64,000 nucleotides of DNA from Lewinellaceae bacterium (GTDB lineage: Bacteria; Bacteroidota; Bacteroidia; Chitinophagales; Saprospiraceae), in the NCBI GenBank assembly GCA_020636215.1, contig JACJYG010000010.1, positions 1 through 64,000 of the forward strand, written 5' to 3'. Positions 33,909-41,874 of the stretch are shown in pieces; position 1 is the first letter of the stretch, and every line of letters starts with the position of its first letter. The notes below the pieces were generated by a model. It was not told the DNA's origin, did not search any database, and saw nothing but the letters and a program-made list of their open reading frames with translations. The position numbers were made by a program, and so were the translations under genes.

Positions 33909-33950
33909 CCGGTTTTAAATCCCCTTTATCCTGCGTATTTTCGCTGGAGT

Positions 33951-36900
33951 ATGGTAGAAAGATTGAACAAAGAGGCATTGGCAGGGCTGTTCTTCCGGGA
34001 AGTGGAAAAACTGGCCCAAAATGAGGAACTGGAAGGGCAGGGGAAAACCGAAGCGCTCTACCGTTTGCTAACTTTATTGTTTATTGAACTGACCCGGCGC
34101 GAACGCCTTCAGTTTTCCACACTTTTCGCCCGGATCGCGTACACCTGCCATCAGGCGGGGGTGGATAAATCCCTGCAATACTACATCCACGCTTTCCGCA
34201 AGCGGGCGCTGAATGCCCTGCAAGGCAAGGAAGAGGATTGGCCCCTTGTCGCTGCCTTGGGCCTGAAAGCAGTGGCCGAATCCATACAAGCCTTACTGGG
34301 CCAGCCCGTGCCGGAAACCCTGGAGGCTTTGCTCCCCCAACGTTGGCCGGAAGAAATGCGCCCGGTGGCGCTGCGGGAATTTAAACCCAAAGCCAGGGTA
34401 GTTGCCCTGTCCGATGATGCGGGCCAACAGCAGCTTCTGGTTCGGGATGAGGATCAGCCTGAAACGGTCTTCCGGGTGCAGTACAACGAGGCGGACCGCA
34501 ACGAGAATTTCATGCCAACGATCGAGGTCATCCGCCTGGTCTTCGGTTTCCCGATCATGCTCAACCTACTGGATGTTACAGTCGGAGAAGATGGCCTTTA
34601 CCACCCCCGCGCGATCGTCGTAGAGCCAGATTATCTGGTCGATGTAACTGCCGTGGCGGAATGTTTCCAGCCGGGCAGCATCAATCCCTGGCCCTATTTA
34701 TCGAAAAAATACCTGCCCTTCGAAGCCCGCCCTGCGCTCATGATCGGCCATATTGCCAACTTCTTTCTCGATGAACTGATGACGGACGTAGACTTGCCCT
34801 TCCGGGAAACCTTCGCCCGCGCCTTCCAACTCAATCCGCTGGCTTTCTGCCTGTTTGAGGACCGGGAGATCAAGGAGATCATGCAGCGCTCGCAGAAGCA
34901 TTTTATCAACCTGAAACAAATGGTCGTCCAGGGCTTCAGTGAGCAGGGCGTCGACCCCCAAGGCTGTTACCTGGAGCCCAGCTTTTACTCTGAAACTTAC
35001 GGTATACAAGGGCGCCTCGACGTACTCTATCGCGGCGAATCCAAATCCGCTATCGTGGAATTAAAAAGTGGCAAGCCCTTTATGCCTAATATCTATGGGC
35101 AGAGCACCAACCACTTTGTTCAAACCTTGCTTTACGACCTGTTGGTCCGGTCCGCTTTTGGCAAGGAGGCCGATCCGGCCAGTTATATCCTGTATTCCGG
35201 TGAAGATGAAAAGCAATTGCGGTTTGCGCCCCGCATCAAGGCACAACAGTACGAAGCTTTGCAATTGCGCAACCAACTCGTAGCGATCGAATGGCTGCTT
35301 TCCCGATTGGGCCAGGCTACAGAAGGGGATGTTCTGGAGCAGGGGCGCCGCCTTTTTGGCAAGATCAACCCTGCCCGCCATCCCCAGTTGAAGGGCTTTC
35401 TGGCGCGGGACTTCGAGTTGTTCGACAAGGTGTTTAACGGCATGAGCGAATTGGCCCAGCGCTATTTCATTGCCTTTTCCGGCTTTATCGCCCGCGAGCA
35501 CCAACTGGCTAAAACAGGAGTGCAGGGCGTCGGCCACCTCAACGGGGTAGCGTCTCTGTGGCTCAATGCTTTTGAAGAAAAACAGGAAGGCTACGATATC
35601 ATCAGCCACCTTCGCCTGCAAACGAATCAGGCTGGTGAACAAGAACCGCTCATCACTTTCCATAAAACGGAACATACCAACCCCCTGGCCAATTTCCGGG
35701 AAGGAGACATTGCCGTGTTATACCCTCATCAGCAAAGCCAGACAGCGGCGCTGCAAAGCCAGATCTTCAAATGCACCATTATTGAGATAACCAATGAACT
35801 GGTCGTGGTGCGCCTGCGTTCCCGGCAGTTCAATAGCGCTATTTTTAGCCAGTTTGAGTACTGGAACCTGGAACACGACCTGCTCGATAGCAGTTTCGTC
35901 AGCATGTACCGCAGCCTTTTTGCTTTTGCAGCATGTTCGCCAGAGAAGCAGGAGCTGTTACTCACCCTACGTCCGCCCCGGGAAGGAGAAGCCGAAGCAG
36001 TTGCGGTGCCTGCAGAACTGACTCCAGAACAGCAGGACATCTTCTGCAAAGCCCTTTCCGCTGAAGACTATTTCCTGCTCTGGGGCCCGCCCGGCACCGG
36101 TAAGACCAGCATGATGCTCAAACACCTGGTAGCTTACCTGCTGGATAACACCAATGAGAATGTGCTGTTGCTGGCTTACACCAACCGTGCGGTCGATGAG
36201 ATCTGCGAGGCGCTGGAGAACATCCGGCAGGATATTCGACGGCATTATCTGCGCATCGGCTCCCGTTATTCTACTGCACCGCGCTTTCAGGAGCAATTGC
36301 TCAACGCCAAGACCGGCCAGGTGAGTACCCGGCAGGGGTTGAAAGAGGTGATCGACAGCCATCGCATCATCGTGGGTACGGTCTCTTCCATTGTCAGCAA
36401 ACCCGAGCTGTTGAAACTCAAGTCCTTCCAGCGCGTGATCATCGATGAGGCTTCCCAGATCCTGGAACCTTTGCTGGTTGGCCTGTTGCCACATTTTGAG
36501 CGCTTCATTCTCATTGGCGACCACAAGCAATTGCCGGCAGTAGTCGTTCAGGATGAGGAAGCCTCCCTGGTCTGCGACGGCCCTTTGCAGGAGATCGGCC
36601 TGGGTAATCTGCGCAACTCTTTGTTCGAGCGCCTCTACAAGCGCTGTATCCAGTTTGGTTGGGATTACGCCTACGCCCAGCTCAGCCACCAGGGGCGCAT
36701 GCATCAGGATATCATGGATTTTCCCAATCGTTATTTTTACGACGGCACCCTGAAGATATTACCGCCCTCCCTTCCCGCTCATTTGAAGCAGGTGCAACAC
36801 CTTTCCTATACCGCATCTTCCGAAGAAAATGCTTTGGATGAAAAACTGATTCGCGACCGAATCCTCTTCCTGCCTACCCCGCCCGATGAGAACAGCGCTA

Positions 36901-37337
36901 CCCAGAAAACGAATACCCACGAAGCCTTGCTGATCGGAGAATTGGTGGAAGCTTTTCAGCGGATTTATGCCAACCACGGCCAGCAACTGGCGCCCAACAG
37001 TATTGGCATCATCACTCCATACCGTGCACAGATCGCCCAGATCAGAAGCGTTTTGGAAGAGCGAAAAGCCCCCTTGAGCCTGCTGACCATCGATACTGTA
37101 GAGCGCTACCAGGGGGGCGCCCGCGATGTGATCCTCATCTCTCTGTGCACCAATTCGTTGAGCCAACTCACGTCCCTGTCCTCTTTGTCTGAAGATGGAG
37201 TGGACCGTAAGCTCAACGTCGCCCTCACCCGCGCCCGCGAGCACGTGGTAATCATCGGAAACCCGGACTTGTTGCGGCAAAGCGAGATCTACCGGGAACT
37301 GATCCATTATTGTGAAGAGAAAACGGTGGAACCGTAG
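33951..37337 (+). CDS. Dna2-like protein: PD-(D/E)XK nuclease fused to SF1 helicase
   Basis: From ATG 33951 the product is 1128 residues. An N-terminal helical region (about 1-110) is followed by a PD-(D/E)XK nuclease: LVDVTAVAECF, the Asp of GIQGRLDVLY (about residue 356), the Glu and Lys of IVELKSGKP (about 369-371) and a QTLLYDLL helix. After a linker comes an SF1 helicase of the UPF1/Dna2 type: GPPGTGKTSM (about 711), VIIDEASQ, GDHKQLPAVV, LSHQGRMHQDI, TIDTVERYQGGARDVI and LNVALTRAREHVV. Dna2 and AddB carry four iron-sulfur cysteines around the nuclease; here only the AECF cysteine is in place and the expected CxxC after it is missing. A role in DNA repair or defence is inferred; there is no recognisable partner beside it. 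Confidence 0.88.
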   Translation: MVERLNKEALAGLFFREVEKLAQNEELEGQGKTEALYRLLTLLFIELTRRERLQFSTLFARIAYTCHQAGVDKSLQYYIHAFRKRALNALQGKEEDWPLVAALGLKAVAESIQALLGQPVPETLEALLPQRWPEEMRPVALREFKPKARVVALSDDAGQQQLLVRDEDQPETVFRVQYNEADRNENFMPTIEVIRLVFGFPIMLNLLDVTVGEDGLYHPRAIVVEPDYLVDVTAVAECFQPGSINPWPYLSKKYLPFEARPALMIGHIANFFLDELMTDVDLPFRETFARAFQLNPLAFCLFEDREIKEIMQRSQKHFINLKQMVVQGFSEQGVDPQGCYLEPSFYSETYGIQGRLDVLYRGESKSAIVELKSGKPFMPNIYGQSTNHFVQTLLYDLLVRSAFGKEADPASYILYSGEDEKQLRFAPRIKAQQYEALQLRNQLVAIEWLLSRLGQATEGDVLEQGRRLFGKINPARHPQLKGFLARDFELFDKVFNGMSELAQRYFIAFSGFIAREHQLAKTGVQGVGHLNGVASLWLNAFEEKQEGYDIISHLRLQTNQAGEQEPLITFHKTEHTNPLANFREGDIAVLYPHQQSQTAALQSQIFKCTIIEITNELVVVRLRSRQFNSAIFSQFEYWNLEHDLLDSSFVSMYRSLFAFAACSPEKQELLLTLRPPREGEAEAVAVPAELTPEQQDIFCKALSAEDYFLLWGPPGTGKTSMMLKHLVAYLLDNTNENVLLLAYTNRAVDEICEALENIRQDIRRHYLRIGSRYSTAPRFQEQLLNAKTGQVSTRQGLKEVIDSHRIIVGTVSSIVSKPELLKLKSFQRVIIDEASQILEPLLVGLLPHFERFILIGDHKQLPAVVVQDEEASLVCDGPLQEIGLGNLRNSLFERLYKRCIQFGWDYAYAQLSHQGRMHQDIMDFPNRYFYDGTLKILPPSLPAHLKQVQHLSYTASSEENALDEKLIRDRILFLPTPPDENSATQKTNTHEALLIGELVEAFQRIYANHGQQLAPNSIGIITPYRAQIAQIRSVLEERKAPLSLLTIDTVERYQGGARDVILISLCTNSLSQLTSLSSLSEDGVDRKLNVALTRAREHVVIIGNPDLLRQSEIYRELIHYCEEKTVEP

Positions 37338-37366
37338 TTCAGTCGGCAATGCCTTTGGCCCCCGGC

Positions 37367-38218
37367 TCAAGAATCAACCAAATCCTTCAACGCAGTTTCT
37401 GCCGAACGAGGCGTATAGCCAAGCGCATAGGCTTTTTCGCTGCTGAGGCTTACATCTACCGGACGAGGCGCCGGCATGGCGACATCGGCCTGATGGGCCG
37501 GCAGCACCAGCCGTTCGTCACAGCCGAAGGCCCGGGCGATAGCCTGGCCCAGTTCAAAGCGGGAGAGGGGTTCCCTGCCGCCGAGGTGAAAAATACCGGA
37601 GACATATTTTTCCAGCAGTAGCAGTAAGCCGGTAGCTACATCCCCGGCAAAGGCGGGGCTGCGGTATTCATCGATGAAAGCGGTAACGGGCTTGCCCTGT
37701 TTCATTTGTTCCACCCAGTTTTGCAGGAAGCCGCCCCAACCGTACAATAAGGGCAGTCGGGCGATTACTGCCTCAGGATAGGCCAACAGAACACCTTGCT
37801 CCGCTTCGTACTTCTGCCGGCCGTAGGTGCAGATCGGCGAAGGCGCCCAGGCCTCCTCATAGGGCGCCTGCTGGCCGTCGAACACCAGGTCGGTGGAGGT
37901 GAACAGGAAGGGAATGCCTGCTTCCCGGCAATATGCTGCTAAGTGTACCGGCGCCTCAGTATTGATGAGCCGGGATTCGGACGGGTGCAACTCGCACCAG
38001 TTGGGACTGGACGCGGCGGCCAAATGTATTATGGCTGTAGGGTGCAGCTCCCCGAGTTGATGGAGCATGGCTGCTCGATCAGTAAAGTCCAGCTGAATGA
38101 CGGGAAATGGTGGCGCATGCTGATGATAGGCTCCAATAAATGGCAGCCCTCGCTCCTGCAGGAGTTGGGCCAAATGGCGGCCAAGGAAACCGGAAGCACC
38201 GGTGAGGAGTATGGGCAT
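37367..38218 (-). CDS. RmlD-like NAD(P)-dependent sugar-nucleotide reductase
   Basis: A 283-residue short-chain dehydrogenase of the RmlD/dTDP-4-dehydrorhamnose reductase branch. It has the N-terminal nucleotide loop LLTGASGFLGRHL, IIHLAAASSPNWCE, the STDLVFDG segment, the catalytic YGRQK and the GIFHLGGREPLSRFELG substrate region. The length suits RmlD, but no other rhamnose genes are near, so it may reduce another nucleotide sugar or act in surface-polysaccharide synthesis. It lies 17 bp behind the secreted-protein gene at 38236 on the same strand and may be co-transcribed. It converges on the helicase gene, which ends 29 bp away. Confidence 0.85.
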   Translation of the reverse strand: MPILLTGASGFLGRHLAQLLQERGLPFIGAYHQHAPPFPVIQLDFTDRAAMLHQLGELHPTAIIHLAAASSPNWCELHPSESRLINTEAPVHLAAYCREAGIPFLFTSTDLVFDGQQAPYEEAWAPSPICTYGRQKYEAEQGVLLAYPEAVIARLPLLYGWGGFLQNWVEQMKQGKPVTAFIDEYRSPAFAGDVATGLLLLLEKYVSGIFHLGGREPLSRFELGQAIARAFGCDERLVLPAHQADVAMPAPRPVDVSLSSEKAYALGYTPRSAETALKDLVDS

Positions 38219-38235
38219 AGAGAAGGGGATATGCT

Positions 38236-39249
38236 TTATTTGTGGATTAGAGGTTGACTGCCGACTCTTGCCCCATCTGTATAGTGAAGGATGTATAGGC
38301 CTGCGGGCAGGCCTTCCAGGTTGATGCGGGTGGGGAAGGATATGGAAGTTGCCTCTTGCACCAGCTTACCGTGGGTGTCATAGAGTTGCCAATTTAGCCC
38401 GGTTTCTATATTTCCTTCCAGAAAGGCCGCTTCCAAGGCTGGGTTGGGAAAGACAGCGAGTTTAAGAGCGTTTCCCTTGCCTTTTACGGCGGTAGGGCTT
38501 TGTATTAAAATAGATAGCGTGATGAGTTGCTCGCCTAGGGATATTCCGTTGCGCCATTCCTTTACCTTAATCCCAAACAGATACCAGCCTGGCAGGCAGG
38601 GGCTTTCCCAGAGCAGATTTCCGGTAACCGGATCCATTGAGAAAGTTTCCGTGCAAGCATCAACTTCGTCGGGGAAAACATATACCTCCGGATCAGTCAG
38701 CGGTATCAATTCGTAGCTGAGGCTGTCGCCGTCCGGGTCGTAGGCGTTGGGGTTGTAGATGAAAGGACGCCCGGGCTGGCCTATGTCAACCGGCGGTTGA
38801 AGGAAAACGGGGTTGCTGTTGCACCCTTCCACCTGCGCATCGGGAATTCGATATTCCTGTTGTAATAAAATGGACACACCGGCCTGGTTCTGAAAACTGA
38901 TAATATCGTTGGCATAGCAGCAATCGCTGTAGGAAAGGACGTAAGTTCCTGATGAAGGGTAGGTGTGGAGGGCTTCGTAAACAGTACGGTAAAGCTGGTT
39001 CTTCAGCAAGCCCTGAGATACTTTGGGGAGGGCAGTGCAGGCTCCATCCCCCCAGCAGAGTTCCAGGTTGTCGGGGATATCGGCGGGGCTATTCGCTTGA
39101 AAGTACGATACCAGGGTACCGCGCACCGTCAGGGAAGTGACGCAATCGCCTACTAACTGAACACTGATCTGTCCACCCCGGAAGGCGGGCTGGAGGAAGG
39201 CGGATTGTAAATAAAAGCAAAGGGCGGCTAAAGTAATTACTGTTTTCAT
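38236..39249 (-). CDS. Secreted protein with T9SS sorting domain
   Basis: A 337-residue exported protein with a signal peptide (about residues 1-22), followed by a beta-rich region of the kind found in PKD/gliding-motility-associated proteins (VQLVGDCVTSLTVRGTLVSY, HTYPSSGTYVLSYSDCCYAND, FIYNPNAYDPDGDSLSYELI, FSMDPVTGNLLWESPCLPG). The DPDGDSLSYEL and GNLLWESP phrases recall Bacteroidota Ig-like surface repeats. The C-terminal 75 residues are a T9SS type-A domain (LAVFPNPALEAAF to GLYILHYTDG). No enzymatic motif is recognised. The heptamer array begins about 110 bp upstream of its start. Confidence 0.85.
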   Translation of the reverse strand: MKTVITLAALCFYLQSAFLQPAFRGGQISVQLVGDCVTSLTVRGTLVSYFQANSPADIPDNLELCWGDGACTALPKVSQGLLKNQLYRTVYEALHTYPSSGTYVLSYSDCCYANDIISFQNQAGVSILLQQEYRIPDAQVEGCNSNPVFLQPPVDIGQPGRPFIYNPNAYDPDGDSLSYELIPLTDPEVYVFPDEVDACTETFSMDPVTGNLLWESPCLPGWYLFGIKVKEWRNGISLGEQLITLSILIQSPTAVKGKGNALKLAVFPNPALEAAFLEGNIETGLNWQLYDTHGKLVQEATSISFPTRINLEGLPAGLYILHYTDGARVGSQPLIHK

Positions 39250-39361
39250 AGCTCGTTATTTTTTTGCTTATGGTAAGAATCTTCAATTTACGATGAAGCA
39301 TCCCACATATTCAACAGTACCTTCGTTGTTTAAGGCTGTGAAATTTTTATTTCGATTTTAT

Positions 39362-39636
39362 CCCCATGCCCCATGCCCCATGCTCCATGCTCCATGCCCC
39401 ATGCCCCATGCCCCATGCCCCATGCCCCATGCCCCATGCCCCATGCCCCATGCCCCATGCTCCATGCCCCATGCTCCATGCCCCATGCTCCATGCCCCAT
39501 GCTCCATGCCCCATGCTCCATGCCCCATGCCCTATGCCCCATGCCCTATGCCCCATGCCCTATGCCCCATGCCCTATGCCCCATGCCCTATGCCCCATGC
39601 CCCATGCCCCATGCCCTATGCCCTATGCACTATGCT
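39362..39636. repeat. About 39-copy heptamer array (CCCCATG)
   Basis: Perfect-period 7-bp units CCCCATG with variants CTCCATG and, towards the right, CCCTATG fill 39362-39636. The minus strand reads GGGGCAT repeatedly, runs of four G separated by three bases, a strong G-quadruplex pattern. All reading frames through it stay open and give meaningless HAPCPMP-type peptides. It lies between the divergent genes at 39249 and 39743. Confidence 0.97.
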
Positions 39637-39646
39637 TCCAATTATT

Positions 39647-39654
39647 TACCTTTG
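39647..39654 (+). promoter_or_regulatory. -7 element of the BatA-type gene, directly after the heptamer array
   Basis: TACCTTTG matches TAnnTTTG exactly and sits 10 bp after the array. No TTTG is present at the expected -33 position; that position (about 39624-39628) falls in the last degenerate repeat units. The leader would be about 80 nt. Confidence 0.55.
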
Positions 39655-39742
39655 CACGCCTGAAAACAACTTTTCAGCTCCAAACCAGTTATTGCTTTTA
39701 GTAACAGGTACACTTTGGCAGTGGTAGCAACCCAAATAAACT

Positions 39743-41776
39743 ATGCAGTTTCTATTCCCGACTTTCCTTTTTGCACTGGCCGCGCTGGCCATCCCGATCG
39801 TCATCCACTTGTTCTATTTCCGGAGGTTCAAGAAGGTGTACTTCACCAATGTACGCTTCCTGAAAGAGGTTAAGGAAGAGACCAGCGCCCGGTCCAAGTT
39901 ACGCAATTTGCTGGTGCTGCTCATGCGGCTACTGGCCATCGCCTTTTTGGTGCTGGCCTTCGCACAGCCTTTTATTCCGGCCAAAGACGCGGCGGTCAAA
40001 AAAGGCAATACTGCCATCAGCGTTTTTATCGACAACTCTTTCAGTATGGAAGGCCTGAGCGAGGATGTGCCGCTGATCGATAAGGCCAAGCAGCGCGCCC
40101 GGGAAGTGGTGGAAGCCTACGCTCCTGATGATGAGTTTCAGATACTGACCAACGATTTTGAAGGCCGCCACCAGCGCCTCGTCGGCCGCGATGACGCGCT
40201 GGCGCTCATCGAAGAGGTGAAGATATCTCCTGCTGTGCGAGTGCTTTCCAACGTCCTGGCTCGTCAGGAACAGGCTCTGAATACCGCCACAACACCCAAC
40301 CATGTGGCTTACCTTATCTCCGACTTTCAGCGCAATATTACCGATATTCCCAATTATGCCGATACAACCCTCGAACTGAACCTTGTCCCCTTGCAGGCCG
40401 TTCAGGAGCGCAATATCAGTGTCGATTCTGCCTGGTTTATCGCTCCGGTACCGGTGGACCAACAGGTCAACCCGGTCGTCGTAAAAGTGCGGAATCTCAC
40501 TGGAGAGAATGCGGAGAACATCCGCTTGTCTATCCGTTACGAAGGCCAAACCAAACCGGTAGGCACCTTGTCCATTCCTGCCGGCGCCTCCGTGCTGGAT
40601 ACGGTCAACATTTCTATACAACGTACCGGCTGGCATGAAGCCGAGTTGGCGATTACGGATTATCCCGTGCAATTCGATGATAAATATTTCATCGCCTTCA
40701 ACGTCAAAGAAGAGGTCGACATCCTGTCGATCAATGAGTCCCAGCCTAACCGTTACCTGGAATCGGCCTATTCCGGCATTCCCAATTTCAAAGTGGTCAA
40801 CCTGCTGAGCCAGGGGCTCGACTACTCTCAGTTTTCGAATTACGAGCTCATCGTGATCAATGAGCTGGCCAATATTTCCTCCGGGCTGGCTTTTGAGCTG
40901 AAGCAATATGTGGAAAACGGAGGCAACCTGCTGGTATTTCCCTCCCGCAACGCCAATCTGGAGGCCTACCGCAGTTTCCTTTCCGGCTTTCCAGCCAACG
41001 AATTGTCTCGCTTTGAGGAGCAGGCCCGCCAGGTGGGCAGCGTCAATACCGATGAATTTGTCTTCAACGATGTGTTTGAGAATAAAAGCGCGAATCTAAA
41101 ATTGCCAGCCACTACCGGCAATTTTCGCCTGACCGATTATGGCAACCGGAGGGAGGAGCGATTGCTCACCTATCGCGATGGCAGTACCTATCTGGCTAAA
41201 TACCGCATTGGAGAAGGCCTCTTGTACCTCTGTGCCGCCCCCCTGGATGAAACCTACAACGATTTGGTGCGGAACGGGGAGATCTTTATTCCGATGTTGT
41301 ATAAAATGGCTATCTCTGCCGGGCAGGGCCAGCGTATCGCCTACACCATTGGCCGGGACGAAACGATTATCGCCAACCATCAGGCGACCAGTTCTGATAT
41401 CGTGTATAAATTGAAAGGGCCGACTGAAGAATTTATCCCCGAGCAGCGTATCATTGGCTCTAAAGTTTTCCTTACAGTCAATAATCAGGTGCAGGAAGCC
41501 GGCTTTTATTCCCTCTTCCTGGATGATAGTAAATCGCTGGGAGAATATGCTTTCAACTACGATCGCAAGGAATCGATCCTGGATTACTATACCCCGGATG
41601 CTCTGGCGGAATTCGCCGGGCCTGTGGCAAATGTGATCAATGTTTCGGATAATGCCCTGCTCACCGCTCAGATCGAAGAGCGCAGCCAGGGGGTCAGCCT
41701 GTGGCGCTGGTGCCTTATTCTCGCCCTGGTTTTCCTGGGTGCTGAAGTGCTGCTGTTAAGATTCTGGCGGGTGTAA
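39743..41776 (+). CDS. BatA-type membrane protein with von Willebrand A-like domain
   Basis: A 677-residue membrane protein of the aerotolerance-regulator (BatA N-terminal) type. Two membrane helices (about 3-25 and 55-76) enclose the typical HLFYFRRFKKVYFTNVRFLKEV loop. A von Willebrand A-like domain follows with the metal-site motif DNSFS (97-101). A long extracytoplasmic region (about 220-640) carries a glutamine-amidotransferase-like stretch (YVENGGNLLVFPSRNANLEA). A last helix (RWCLILALVFLGAEVLLL) closes the protein. Unlike classical bat operons there is no MoxR ATPase or second Bat gene here. The role is unknown, probably envelope stress or assembly. Confidence 0.88.
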   Translation: MQFLFPTFLFALAALAIPIVIHLFYFRRFKKVYFTNVRFLKEVKEETSARSKLRNLLVLLMRLLAIAFLVLAFAQPFIPAKDAAVKKGNTAISVFIDNSFSMEGLSEDVPLIDKAKQRAREVVEAYAPDDEFQILTNDFEGRHQRLVGRDDALALIEEVKISPAVRVLSNVLARQEQALNTATTPNHVAYLISDFQRNITDIPNYADTTLELNLVPLQAVQERNISVDSAWFIAPVPVDQQVNPVVVKVRNLTGENAENIRLSIRYEGQTKPVGTLSIPAGASVLDTVNISIQRTGWHEAELAITDYPVQFDDKYFIAFNVKEEVDILSINESQPNRYLESAYSGIPNFKVVNLLSQGLDYSQFSNYELIVINELANISSGLAFELKQYVENGGNLLVFPSRNANLEAYRSFLSGFPANELSRFEEQARQVGSVNTDEFVFNDVFENKSANLKLPATTGNFRLTDYGNRREERLLTYRDGSTYLAKYRIGEGLLYLCAAPLDETYNDLVRNGEIFIPMLYKMAISAGQGQRIAYTIGRDETIIANHQATSSDIVYKLKGPTEEFIPEQRIIGSKVFLTVNNQVQEAGFYSLFLDDSKSLGEYAFNYDRKESILDYYTPDALAEFAGPVANVINVSDNALLTAQIEERSQGVSLWRWCLILALVFLGAEVLLLRFWRV

Positions 41777-41819
41777 GAAGCTGTTTGAATTTAGTCCTTT
41801 AGCTTCTAAGGGGGCAGGA

Positions 41820-41870
41820 TAAACTTCCGAAGTTTATACAGGTATCATCAGGATAAACTTCGGAAGTTTA
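41820..41870. repeat. Paired-palindrome element, copy B
   Basis: TAAACTTCCGAAGTTTA (41820-41836), a 17-nt spacer and its exact reverse complement TAAACTTCGGAAGTTTA (41854-41870). Same arms, order and spacer length as 24908-24958; the spacers share CAGG and a terminal GGA. It sits between the convergent BatA-type and haloperoxidase-like genes and may terminate both. Confidence 0.9.
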
Positions 41871-41874
41871 GCCA

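Noticed and set aside
39293..39727. Long plus- and minus-strand frames across the heptamer array (HAPCPMP-type peptides)
   Set aside because: They arise because a 7-bp repeat without stop codons is open in all frames; no start context, no domain, pure repeat translation.
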